A DNA stretch of 15,583 bases from Nitrospirota bacterium (GCA_016235225.1 JACRLS010000143.1:1-15583), one strand, 5' to 3'; positions 1-7,318 are shown, counted from the first letter of the stretch. Numbers and translations: made by a program. The notes: generated from the letters alone by a model not told the origin.

Positions 1-323
1 CCGAGTCTGATCGCTTGGGACGCCATGATCACGGTCATCAGGCTCGACCCGCAGACTTTATTGACCGTCGTGGCGCCGACCGAGTCCGGAATTCCTGCGC
101 CGATGGAAGCCTGTCGGGCCGGGGCCTGTCCGAGACCGGCGGCGAGCACGCAACCCATGTACACCTGGTCCACCTTCTCGCCCGGAAGATTGACGCGCTT
201 CAGGGCCTCGGCGATGGCCACGCTGCCGAGCTTCGTGGCCGGCACCCGGCTGAAGGCTCCGTTGAAGGCGCCCAGCGGGGTCCGCACGGCGCTCACGATG
301 ATGGGGTTCCGGTTCGTCTTCAC
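1..323 (-). CDS. Acetyl-CoA acetyltransferase (thiolase), N-terminal part, runs off window
   Basis: Thiolase II family enzyme that interconverts acetoacetyl-CoA plus CoA and two acetyl-CoA. Only about 107 N-terminal residues are present; the gene continues past base 1. The start is a GTG at 323-321 that overlaps the E2 stop codon (GTGA), with a GGGAG purine stretch upstream, so translational coupling is likely. The opening residues NPIIVSAVRTPLGAFNGAF are the typical thiolase N-terminus. Residues 89-94 read KVCGSS, which holds the nucleophilic cysteine (Cys91) that forms the acyl-enzyme. The later His and second Cys lie outside the window. Its place after fumarylacetoacetase and the 2-oxo acid dehydrogenase genes suggests it processes acetoacetyl-CoA derived from tyrosine or branched-chain catabolism. 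No CoA transferase or acetoacetyl-CoA synthetase is visible here. Confidence 0.93.
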   Translation of the reverse strand, partial: MKTNRNPIIVSAVRTPLGAFNGAFSRVPATKLGSVAIAEALKRVNLPGEKVDQVYMGCVLAAGLGQAPARQASIGAGIPDSVGATTVNKVCGSSLMTVIMASQAIRL

Positions 324-1462
324 AGGAGCTTCTCCCAGTCGTCTTCTTCGAGCCGGCCTTTGACCTTCGACATGAACTGATCCGCCGTGGCTCCATCAAT
401 GACTCGATGGTCGAACGACAGACTGAGGTAACACATAGGCCGGATACCGATGGCGTCGTTGAGGACGACGGGTCGCTTCTGCACGGCGCCGACCCCCAGG
501 ATGGCGATCTGCGGCTGATTGATGATGGGGGTACTGAACAGGCTTCCGAATCCGCCATGGTTGGTGATCGTGAACGTCCCGCCTTGCACTTCTTCGGGGT
601 TGAGCCGTTTGTTCCGAGCGCGCTCGGCCAGATCACTCACTTCTTTGGCCAATTGGAGCAATCCTTTCCGGTCTGCGTGTCGGATCACGGGCACCAGGAG
701 CCCTTCATCGAGGGCGACGGCGACCGAGACGTGAACGTCTTTTTTTAGAATGATACCTTGCTCGCCCCACGATGCATTCAGGATAGGCACCTCTTTCAGG
801 ATCCGGGCGACGGCCGCGATCACGAAGGGGAGGTACGTCAGGCCGCGGCCCTCTCGGAACTTGCTGATTCCGGAAAAGTCTGCCTCAAAAAAGGTGGCCA
901 CATGGGCTGAGGTTCGTCGACTCGAGACCATGCGCTCGGCGATGGTTTTACGCATCTGGCTGAAGGGGATCAGCTCTTCGGCAACCGAAGTGTCCGGCTG
1001 TCCTGGTCGGTTGTCCTGCTCCCGGCGCTTCGCGACCGCATCCAGCACATCCCTTTTCGTGACCCGTCCGTCCGCGCCGGATCCGGAGACCTGGGAGAGA
1101 TCGACTCCGTGTTCTTTTGCGAGCTGCCGGACGGCAGGGGAATAGTGGTCGGGAGAACCTTCCTGCGGCGTCATGGGCAGGACGACCACCCCGCCCACGC
1201 GATTGATGATCCCCGGTCGGGCCGCCTCGACGTCGAGGCGGCCGAGGAGGGTCCCCACCGGGACTGTATCGCCTTCCTGAGCCAGCACCTCGACGAGAAA
1301 CCCTGACGCCGGCGACGGAATCTCCAGCGAGACCTTATCGGTTTCAACTTCCATGAGAGGTTGATCCCGTTCGACTCGGCCTCCCGGCAGGATCAGCCAT
1401 TTGACGATAGTTCCTTCGGCAATGCTTTCACCGAGCTGGGGCATAAGAATGTCGGTCGGCAC
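320..1462 (-). CDS. Dihydrolipoamide acyltransferase, E2 component of a 2-oxo acid dehydrogenase complex
   Basis: The E2 core subunit transfers the acyl group from lipoyl-lysine to CoA. A 380-residue protein with three parts visible: one N-terminal lipoyl domain (about residues 3-77) with the lipoylation motif ETDKVSLEI (Lys43); a peripheral subunit-binding domain (about 107-144, beginning YSPAVRQLAKEHGVDL); and a C-terminal catalytic domain from about 165 ending with SFDHRVIDGATAD, where His352 and Asp356 are the expected catalytic residues. The start is GTG at 1462, preceded by AGAGGG. The domain set is complete, with a single lipoyl domain. Substrate class (pyruvate, branched-chain 2-oxo acid or 2-oxoglutarate) cannot be fixed from E2 alone; the E1 beta partner looks branched-chain-like. 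E3 is not in the window. A 69-nt spacer with an inverted repeat separates it from E1 beta. Confidence 0.95.
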   Translation of the reverse strand: MPTDILMPQLGESIAEGTIVKWLILPGGRVERDQPLMEVETDKVSLEIPSPASGFLVEVLAQEGDTVPVGTLLGRLDVEAARPGIINRVGGVVVLPMTPQEGSPDHYSPAVRQLAKEHGVDLSQVSGSGADGRVTKRDVLDAVAKRREQDNRPGQPDTSVAEELIPFSQMRKTIAERMVSSRRTSAHVATFFEADFSGISKFREGRGLTYLPFVIAAVARILKEVPILNASWGEQGIILKKDVHVSVAVALDEGLLVPVIRHADRKGLLQLAKEVSDLAERARNKRLNPEEVQGGTFTITNHGGFGSLFSTPIINQPQIAILGVGAVQKRPVVLNDAIGIRPMCYLSLSFDHRVIDGATADQFMSKVKGRLEEDDWEKLL

Positions 1463-1471
1463 TGGACCCTC

Positions 1472-1529
1472 TGAGGTTAAGGCTGAGGCCGAGGGAGTGA
1501 AGACACTCTGAGGGTCTCGCTTAACCTCA
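1472..1529. repeat. Inverted repeat between E1 beta and E2
   Basis: TGAGGTTAAGC at 1472-1482 is the exact reverse complement of GCTTAACCTCA at 1519-1529, giving an 11-bp perfect stem with a 36-nt loop. CTCTGAGG also occurs twice as a direct repeat inside the same stretch (1469-1476 and 1506-1513). The right arm ends two bases before the E1 beta stop codon (1532-1534), so in the minus-strand transcript the hairpin follows E1 beta immediately. No U-tract follows, so an intrinsic terminator is not supported. It could be an mRNA-processing or stability element or a member of a dispersed intergenic repeat family; a related TGAGGTTGGAGG repeat lies near 14496. Confidence 0.6.
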
Positions 1530-1531
1530 AC

Positions 1532-2491
1532 CTAAGCCTTCTTCAGTACCAAGGGCGTGCTGAACGGCACCGGCGTGTCCGGCGCGGCGATTCTCATGAT
1601 CGGCCCGTCGAGACATCCGAAGCACTCTTCGCTCAGCAGCGCGGCAATCTCCGCGCCGACTCCTCCGGTCTTGTTATCCTCATGGAGCACGATGGCTTTG
1701 CTGGTCTTCCTCACGGAGGCAAAGATCGATTCCTTGTCCAATGGGCTTAATGTGCGCAAATCAAGCACTTCCACGTCGATGCCTTCCTTTGAGAGCGTCT
1801 CTGCCGCCTCCAGCGCCACGTGGACCATGGCACCGTACGTGATGACTGAGATATCGGTCCCGGATCGCTTCACGTCCGCCTTGCCGATCGGGACAATATA
1901 GTCCTCCTTCGGCAGCACCGCTTTCAACCGTCGGTAGAGGAACTTGTGTTCAAAATAGAGGACCGGATTGGGATCACGGATCGCAGCCTTGAGCAAGCCC
2001 TTGGCGTCGTAGGGGGGTGACGGGGCGACGATCTTCAGACCGGGGGAATGAAAGAACCAGCCTTCGGGACACTCCGAATGGAACGGGCCCCCATGCACGC
2101 CGACGCCGAACGGAGCTCGAATCACCAGAGGAACCGCCGCGCCCAACCGATAGTGATTCTTTCCCGCGACCTCGGTGATCTGGTCGAAGGCGCAGGAGAT
2201 GAAATCGGCAAACTGCATCTCCACGACAGGCCGGAGTCCCATCATGGCGGCGCCGATGGCGGCGCCGACGAAGCCGGATTCAGCCAGCGGGGTGTCCAGG
2301 ACGCGCCACTCTCCGTATTTCTCGAGAAAGCCTTCCGTGATCTTGAAGGCTCCGCCATAGACGCCGATGTCTTCACCCATGAGGAAGACCCGCTGGTCAC
2401 GGGTCATTTCTTCATCCAGGGCCTCCGAGATGGCCTGGAGGTATGTCACCTCTTTCTCCTCAGAGACCCGTGCCGCCGTCGCCGCGCTCAT
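1532..2491 (-). CDS. 2-oxo acid dehydrogenase E1 component, beta subunit (branched-chain-like)
   Basis: The beta subunit of the alpha2-beta2 thiamine diphosphate (ThDP) decarboxylase. 319 residues with the transketolase pyrimidine-binding region (about 15-190) and C-terminal domain (about 205-310). Visible marks are VFLMGEDIGVYGGAFK, the TPLAESGFVGAAIG stretch with Glu71 (the conserved glutamate that activates ThDP), and the central PGLKIVAPSPPYDAKGLL, DPNPVLYFEHKFLYR segment, which looks more like branched-chain 2-oxo acid dehydrogenase than classical pyruvate dehydrogenase. The ATG start overlaps the E1 alpha stop (ATGA). After DTPVPF only nine residues remain, whereas bacterial homologues usually continue for about 25 in a final helix, so the C-terminus looks about 16 residues short and ends beside the inverted repeat at 1472-1529. 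The N-terminus is slightly longer than usual. Confidence 0.93.
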   Translation of the reverse strand: MSAATAARVSEEKEVTYLQAISEALDEEMTRDQRVFLMGEDIGVYGGAFKITEGFLEKYGEWRVLDTPLAESGFVGAAIGAAMMGLRPVVEMQFADFISCAFDQITEVAGKNHYRLGAAVPLVIRAPFGVGVHGGPFHSECPEGWFFHSPGLKIVAPSPPYDAKGLLKAAIRDPNPVLYFEHKFLYRRLKAVLPKEDYIVPIGKADVKRSGTDISVITYGAMVHVALEAAETLSKEGIDVEVLDLRTLSPLDKESIFASVRKTSKAIVLHEDNKTGGVGAEIAALLSEECFGCLDGPIMRIAAPDTPVPFSTPLVLKKA

Positions 2492-3400
2492 GATTGCACC
2501 TCATCGGGGGTGGCGAACACGCCCTCCAAGGCCTCGGGACCTTCCGGCAAAGGACTTTGTTCGGCGAATTCCACGCCGGCTTCGACCTCCTTCGTCGCGC
2601 GTTCCCGGATTTCCAGGAAGGCGGCCTTGTCGGCGTACTCGAGCTGGACCAGCATGTGCTCCGCTCTGAGGATCGGATCTTTTGGTTTCCAGGCTTCGAG
2701 CAACTCGCGGGGGACGTACTTCGCCGCGTCATGCTCGGAATGCCCGTGCATGCGCATGGTCTTGCACTCGATAAAGGTCGGGCCTTCACCGTTTCTTGCC
2801 CGGCGGATGGCTCGCTGGGCGGCTAAGTAGACGGCAGCGACGTCGTTGCCGTCCACGATCTCGCTGGGCATGCCGTAGGCTTTGGCGCGATCCGCCACGT
2901 CGCGAATGGCCATCTGGAGTGAGAGCGGGGTGGAATAGGCATACGTCGCCGGTGTTCGTCACCACCACCCGAGATTCCGCGCGTATCTTGAAGGAGAGGG
3001 CGGCGCCGGCGGCGACCGGAAGATTGTCCGCCAAGTGGCTCACAAAGGCGAAGACTCCCCGCTTGAGATCTCCGATATGGACGTTTCCGTCTTTTCCTTT
3101 GGTCGGGCCCGTCCGCTTGCCGAGATACTGGGCGATCACTTCGCCGGGCGTAATGCCGCGTACCAGGAAGGCGCCCATGTCACGGTGATAAGGGGCTATG
3201 ACATCGTCGCGCTCCAAGGCCGAGGCGTATCCGACGGAAATCGCCTCCATGCCGTAGCTGGTGTAGACCCCTCCCATGATCCGTCCTTGACGATACAGGG
3301 CGGTAATGCGGTCTTCAAGGGTGCGGGTGAGCAGGAGGTAGTAGTACATCTGAAGGAAATCGGATCGTTTGATGTCGCGCGCAGCAACAAACACGTCCAT
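2488..3400 (-). pseudogene. 2-oxo acid dehydrogenase E1 component, alpha subunit, broken by internal deletion and frameshift
   Basis: E1 alpha normally binds ThDP and, with E1 beta, decarboxylates the 2-oxo acid. The N-terminal 152 residues (MDVFVAARDIKRSDF through VVVTNTGD) are read from the ATG at 3400, which follows AGGAGG. The C-terminal 151 residues (from YAYSTPLSLQMAI to DEVQS) are in another frame. The break lies at about 2943/2944: after GGC GAC G the sequence jumps to TAT GCC TAT TCC. Family members have about 29 residues there, running from GDG to NN, which is exactly the ThDP/Mg-binding motif. An out-of-frame loss of roughly 89 nt explains both the shift and the missing motif. Read in the original frame, the protein runs on with about 50 unrelated residues to a stop near 2786. 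E1 activity from this copy is not expected. An assembly error is the alternative. Confidence 0.88.
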
Positions 3401-3476
3401 AATGACCTCCTGAACTCTTCGATAGCCAGTACGCCGTCTCGCTCCTTTGGCGGCCGGTGTGGGATCGACGCCGTGC

Positions 3477-4295
3477 TCATAATTCCGGAATGCGTTGCCA
3501 TCCGATCAGCGGCACTGTGCCGTCACGGCACATCGGACAGTTCTTCTGCTCCCACTGCGGCATGTCGAGGTCCGCCGTATAGTAGAATGGAAATCGCGCG
3601 GTGAGCGAGCCCATCAGCGGAAACTGTCCGCTGTCCCGGCGCGCGAAGACCATCATGCCGGCCAGCAGCCCGCCTGTGTCGGTGACAACTTTCCCAAGTT
3701 TGCTCACGCAATTGCCGCGGGTCGTCACGTCGTTCAAGACGACGAATCGTTCGCCGGACCGGATGAGCCCGCCCATAATCTGTGTGCCGATGCGGCCGGA
3801 GATGTGTTCATAGGGGGTGACCACCAGGCGCATCGGCATGGCGTCGCGGAGAATGTCCACGACCCGTTCCGCAAGGAGGTGCGCGGCGGAGGCGGTGACG
3901 ACCAGTCCGTGGATCGGTTCGTCGTGATAGGTCTGGCGGAGCCAATCCGCCATGTCACGCGCAATCAGAGTCATGAGCTGGGGAATCTGCGCGATCGACT
4001 CGAATCGCAGGTAGGTCGCCGTGTGATGACCGGAGACCATCTCGACGTGCGTCTCGAAATAGACCGCTTGGGCAAGCCGGAGGAGGCGGTGCACGTCCCA
4101 GTCGGACAGTTTCGACTCTGGCGCATCCCGAATCACGTTCTTCAGCTTGCCGTCGATCTCCGCGCCGCCGTACCAGGTCCGGTGCCGTTCGGCCAGGTCG
4201 GTCAGGAGGCGTTCCTGCTGGGCATCGACCGTCATGGGCTGCTCCTTCGGATTTGGGGAGGGCTGGGGCCTATGGAGAAACGCAATGTCGGACAT
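3477..4295 (-). CDS. Phosphoribosyltransferase-like protein, orotate PRTase-type fold, function unknown
   Basis: 272 residues. The region 125-220 looks like a type I phosphoribosyltransferase: GLVVTASAAHLLAERVVDIL, then RFVVLNDVTTRGN at 183-195 in the place of the PRPP loop. The usual paired acids of that loop (DD or ED) are Asn188-Asp189 here, and the Thr-Thr-Gly is TTRG, so the binding loop is atypical. A CPMC knuckle is at residues 253-256, too little for a confident zinc site. The start at 4295 follows GGAGGAG; a second ATG at 4235 (MTVDAQQERLL) has AAGGAG six bases upstream and would remove 20 poorly conserved-looking residues. It sits 15 nt after fumarylacetoacetase and 76 nt before E1 alpha, inside the catabolic operon. 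Family fold is reasonably supported; substrate and role are not known to me. Confidence 0.8.
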   Translation of the reverse strand: MSDIAFLHRPQPSPNPKEQPMTVDAQQERLLTDLAERHRTWYGGAEIDGKLKNVIRDAPESKLSDWDVHRLLRLAQAVYFETHVEMVSGHHTATYLRFESIAQIPQLMTLIARDMADWLRQTYHDEPIHGLVVTASAAHLLAERVVDILRDAMPMRLVVTPYEHISGRIGTQIMGGLIRSGERFVVLNDVTTRGNCVSKLGKVVTDTGGLLAGMMVFARRDSGQFPLMGSLTARFPFYYTADLDMPQWEQKNCPMCRDGTVPLIGWQRIPEL

Positions 4296-4310
4296 GGATG
4301 GTCTCCTCCG

Positions 4311-5315
4311 TTATCGGTCACGGGGTTCGCGTGGGTTTGCGGTGACTACGCGGGTCTGTAACGTGCCGATGGGCTCGATCTCCAACTCGACGACGTCGCC
4401 GGGCTGGAAATACTTGTCCAGTTCGAGGCCGCAGCCGACGCCCACGGTGCCGGAACCGAAGAGGTCTCCCGGGTAGAGCGTCTCGCCGCGCGAGACGTGG
4501 GCGATCATCTGCGAAAAGCTCCAGTGAATGCTTCCGAACCGCCCGCTCGACCAGGTGGTGCCGTTCACGCGGGCGATCATGCTGAGTGTGCGCAGGTCGG
4601 AAATTTCATCAGGCGTGACCAGGCAGGGGCCGATGGCCGTGGCGAAGTCCTTGCCCTTTGCGGGGCCGAGCCGACAGGCCATTTCCTGGAACTGAATGTC
4701 TCGGGCGCTGAAGTCGTTCATGATGGTGTAGCCCGCGATGTAAGCGTCGGCGTCTGATTCGGCGATGTCGCGTCCCTTGCGTCCGATCACGCAGGCCAGC
4801 TCCAATTCGTAATCGAGCTTGGCGGTCTCAAGTGGCCAGGGCAGGTCGTCTCCCGGGCCGATGATGGTGCGAGGGTTGCCCTTGTAATAGACGGGCATCT
4901 TGTACCATTCAGCCGGGATGGGCTGGCCGCGCCGCCGGGAGGTCGCCGCAATGTGCTCTTCGAAGGCGATGAAGTCGCGTAGCGACGGCGGATTTGGAAG
5001 GGGCGCCATGAGGCGAACCTGGTCGCGACGATACCAGATGGTTTCTCCGTCGGGCCCTTCGGCCCGGTCTCCCACCTTGACCGCGTAGTTAAAGGCCTCG
5101 CGGGCCGCGGTCATGGCACTCGGACCCCCCTCGAGCAATTCGAGCATCGTGGCGGGGACGGTGGCGTGGGCCAGCCGGTACGGCACGGCCTCGCGCTGGT
5201 CGGCCAGCAGGCGCGCCTGCGCCATGTTGAGGTCCACGATCAGGTCATCTCGCAGGGCGCCGGCCCGCGCGAACTTGCCGATCGGTGTCGTGATCTGGAA
5301 GGTCACAAGTTTCAT
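4311..5315 (-). CDS. fahA: Fumarylacetoacetase / fumarylacetoacetate hydrolase family protein
   Basis: Last step of the homogentisate pathway: hydrolysis of fumarylacetoacetate to fumarate and acetoacetate. 334 residues, with an N-terminal small domain (about 1-105) and the FAH catalytic domain after it. Metal ligands typical of the family are visible: Asp114 in LRDF, the E-x-E pair Glu170/Glu172 in LDYELELA, and Asp201 in IMNDFSARDIQ. His121 in FEEHI fits the position of the catalytic histidine. GSGTVGVGCGLEL near 287-299 is the usual substrate-loop region. The ATG start lies 10 nt after the homogentisate dioxygenase stop. Other FAH-family hydrolases share this fold; the direct neighbourhood of hmgA and an HPPD makes the fumarylacetoacetase role the best choice. 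Confidence 0.9.
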   Translation of the reverse strand: MKLVTFQITTPIGKFARAGALRDDLIVDLNMAQARLLADQREAVPYRLAHATVPATMLELLEGGPSAMTAAREAFNYAVKVGDRAEGPDGETIWYRRDQVRLMAPLPNPPSLRDFIAFEEHIAATSRRRGQPIPAEWYKMPVYYKGNPRTIIGPGDDLPWPLETAKLDYELELACVIGRKGRDIAESDADAYIAGYTIMNDFSARDIQFQEMACRLGPAKGKDFATAIGPCLVTPDEISDLRTLSMIARVNGTTWSSGRFGSIHWSFSQMIAHVSRGETLYPGDLFGSGTVGVGCGLELDKYFQPGDVVELEIEPIGTLQTRVVTANPREPRDR

Positions 5316-5325
5316 GGGGTCTCTC

Positions 5326-6441
5326 TCAGCCGAGCCAACTCAGGGCATAGTCCTTGTGCTCGACGGCTTCGAGTTCCGGGCAAACCTGGAACGGGGCACA
5401 CGATTCGATCATGATCGCGACTTCGTTCGTTTCCGTCTTGTTCTTGCTGGCCACCACCGCCTGTGGCTGCGGCCCGTGATGGATGCCTTGCGGGTGCAGC
5501 GTCAGCGAGCCCGGCTTGATTCCCGCCCGGCTGAAAAACGTCCCGGCGTGATAGAAGAGCACTTCGTCGTAGTCCATGTTCCGATGATAAAAGGGTACCT
5601 TGAGTGCTGCGGGGTCGCTCTCGAGCGGGCGGGGCGCGAAGGTCGAGATGAGCACACGGCCGGCGTCGCCCGCCTGGAACGTCGCGTGGACGCTCGGAGG
5701 AAGGTGATATCGGGGGCTCACCACGGGACGGAAGTCGCGCACGTTGAGCTTCGCGACCCAGAGATCTCCTTTCCAGCCCACTACATCCATCGGATAGAAG
5801 GGATACACGACTCTCGTCCATTCGCCGTACCGCTTGATCCGCACCTCCCACTCGCGTTTCTCGGCGCGCCGCGGGGCCTGAGGCATCGGTTCGGGCGAGA
5901 CCAGGATGCCGGGATCAAATAGCGCGTGGTGGCCGAGGAGACCGCGTTCCGGCAGGCGCAGCGGCTCGGCCGTTTCGATGATCATCATCAAGGCCGCGCC
6001 GTTCTCCGGGATGATGCGATAGGTTGTCCCTTTGGGGATTGCCACATAGTCCCCGGGTTCGTAGGCAAGGACGCCATAGTCCGTCTCAAACCGGCCCCGC
6101 CCTCTGTGGATGAAGTAGAGTTCGTCGCCGTCGCTGTTGCGGAGGAAATAAGGCATTGGCCGGGTCCGCCGCGAGAGGAGGACGGTGGCGTCCCCGCTCC
6201 TCATGATGGGAAGGGGTGCGGCGTCAGGCGTGCGAAGATCTGCGGTCGAGAGTTCGGCGCAGGTAAAGGCGCGCGGCCGCAACGGCCCTTCGATCCGCAC
6301 CCAGCCGGTCGGCGGATGCAGCCGGTAGAGATGCGACGCCCGTCCGGCGAAGCCGGCACGACCGTGCTCTTCCTCGTACGTGCCCTCCGGGATGCCGACG
6401 TGGGCTTGGTTCGGCGCTTTCCCTTTTTTCTGCAGGAACAT
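5326..6441 (-). CDS. hmgA: Homogentisate 1,2-dioxygenase
   Basis: Iron(II) enzyme opening the ring of homogentisate to maleylacetoacetate. The chosen ATG at 6441 follows GGGAGGGGAG; the open frame continues upstream to 6573, but that part overlaps the 3' end of the hpd gene and looks non-coding. The protein is 371 residues, shorter than the 430-445 residue classical enzyme and typical of the compact bacterial form. A double cupin layout is seen, with an N-terminal barrel (DELYFIHRGRGRFETDYG around 106-124, EPGDYVAIPKGTTYR around 128-142) and the active-site barrel. In the latter, FYHRNMDYDEVLFYH (His286 and Glu293 or Asp292) and LHPQGIHHGPQP (His322) match the expected 2-His-1-carboxylate iron site. 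No maleylacetoacetate isomerase gene is present in the window. Confidence 0.92.
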   Translation of the reverse strand: MFLQKKGKAPNQAHVGIPEGTYEEEHGRAGFAGRASHLYRLHPPTGWVRIEGPLRPRAFTCAELSTADLRTPDAAPLPIMRSGDATVLLSRRTRPMPYFLRNSDGDELYFIHRGRGRFETDYGVLAYEPGDYVAIPKGTTYRIIPENGAALMMIIETAEPLRLPERGLLGHHALFDPGILVSPEPMPQAPRRAEKREWEVRIKRYGEWTRVVYPFYPMDVVGWKGDLWVAKLNVRDFRPVVSPRYHLPPSVHATFQAGDAGRVLISTFAPRPLESDPAALKVPFYHRNMDYDEVLFYHAGTFFSRAGIKPGSLTLHPQGIHHGPQPQAVVASKNKTETNEVAIMIESCAPFQVCPELEAVEHKDYALSWLG

Positions 6442-6481
6442 GATGGCTCCCCTCCCTGTGGGCCTGTGCACTGCGCTGGCG

Positions 6482-7063
6482 CTAGGATGCTTTCTTGAAT
6501 TCTTCGCTTCGCGGCATCTGGGCGTCGAAATCAATAATGGTCTGGTGAACGCCGCTGAGCTGATCCCGTTCAATATCCTTATAGAGCGATTCCACCGTGC
6601 CCTTGGCGAAGCTCTTGGATTTTTCCCCGCCGACCTGTCGTTGGATCAATTCCAAAAACACGCCGCTTCCGGGAAACAGGGGATAGGTAAACCGCTGCCG
6701 CAAGGGGCCGAACCCATCCCGGCCTTCTTTCGTCTGGCCCGTGAACTTCACTCCGTGCTCTTCCCACTCCCGACACACGGCGTCGATGTCGTCCACTTCA
6801 AGGGCCACGTGCTGCACGCCGGCGCCGAACCGTTCGATGAACTCGTTGATCTGCGACTTGATGACTTTGTCGCGGCCTTGCATGATGGCGACACGGATCG
6901 CCCCCCGTTGGACGACGATCGTGTCCATGCTGGATTTCTCAGTGCCGACGTCGCGAGCGGACCACAAGATGTCGAACCCCAGAATCTTGGTGAACAGGAA
7001 TTCGGCCGCCGCAAGGCTTTCGACACACAGGGTAACATGGTCAATGCCGATTGGGCCGCTCAT
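6482..7063 (-). CDS. hpd: Single-domain 4-hydroxyphenylpyruvate dioxygenase (VOC family)
   Basis: Would convert 4-hydroxyphenylpyruvate to homogentisate, feeding the next gene, hmgA. The ATG at 7063 has GAGGAGG seven bases upstream; the frame stays open to 7162 but without an ATG there. The 193-residue protein has one vicinal oxygen chelate module: GIDHVTLCVE (His9), GVQHVALEVDDI (His85) and GVFLELIQRQ (Glu138) are the three iron ligands. The tail KGTVESLYKDIERDQ matches the C-terminal signature of HPPD. Classical bacterial HPPDs are about 350 residues with two such modules; this protein corresponds to the C-terminal, iron-binding half only. An alternative is another VOC dioxygenase using a similar substrate, but the hmgA-fahA context favours HPPD. 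Confidence 0.85.
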   Translation of the reverse strand: MSGPIGIDHVTLCVESLAAAEFLFTKILGFDILWSARDVGTEKSSMDTIVVQRGAIRVAIMQGRDKVIKSQINEFIERFGAGVQHVALEVDDIDAVCREWEEHGVKFTGQTKEGRDGFGPLRQRFTYPLFPGSGVFLELIQRQVGGEKSKSFAKGTVESLYKDIERDQLSGVHQTIIDFDAQMPRSEEFKKAS

Positions 7064-7094
7064 GGTGTTGCCTCCTCGTGAAACGGTGACCCGT

Positions 7095-7117
7095 AAAAAG
7101 AGGCTGTAACCCCTCTT
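7095..7117 (-). terminator. Terminator-like hairpin in the hpd leader (possible attenuator)
   Basis: Read on the minus strand, AAGAGG (7117-7112) and CCTCTT (7103-7098) form a 6-bp stem around an 8-nt loop, followed directly by more T residues (the run CTTTTTA). It lies about 30 nt upstream of the hpd start codon, within the expected 5' leader. The stem is short and no antiterminator partner was identified, so this is a weak call. Confidence 0.3.
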
Positions 7118-7289
7118 CTCTTGTCGGTGCTTTTTCGGCTTGCCTGCACTATAACATGACAATTATATTGATTGATAATGGAAATATATCACTCGTTCGT
7201 ATCACGGGAAAATATTAAGGAGGATAAAATCGTCATGAATCGATCATAATTAATTGAAAGTATTGGGAGAATATCCGAATATCAGTTTC

Positions 7290-7318
7290 TTGATGGCAAG
7301 CCGATAAGAGTATAGTAT
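7290..7318 (+). promoter_or_regulatory. Possible sigma-70 type promoter for the plus-strand gene at 7389
   Basis: TTGATG at 7290-7295 and TAGTAT at 7313-7318 are separated by 17 bases, 70 nt before the ATG at 7389. Each box departs from consensus by two or three positions; the call rests on spacing and location in the AT-rich region. Confidence 0.3.

Noticed and set aside
3400..3480. ATG at 3480 (MSTASIPHRPP) overlapping the phosphoribosyltransferase stop as an E1 alpha start or small gene
   Set aside because: It is out of frame with E1 alpha and continues only as a shadow frame; the ATG at 3400 with AGGAGG and a typical N-terminus fits better.
3495..4361. Open plus-strand frame (288 codons) opposite the phosphoribosyltransferase-like gene
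   Set aside because: Antisense to a gene with fold motifs and good ribosome sites; composition is rich in His, Arg and Gly as expected of a mirror frame.
5113..5922. Long open frame on the plus strand (269 codons) opposite fahA and hmgA
   Set aside because: It lies antisense to two well-supported genes with catalytic motifs; open antisense frames are common in GC-rich DNA and the translation shows no family features.
6442..6573. N-terminal extension of homogentisate dioxygenase
   Set aside because: It overlaps the end of hpd, lacks family likeness, and the ATG at 6441 has a strong ribosome site.
7235..7249. Four-codon frame MNRS after AAGGAGG as a leader peptide
   Set aside because: Too short, with no regulatory codons, an 11-nt gap to the ribosome site and no gene close downstream.
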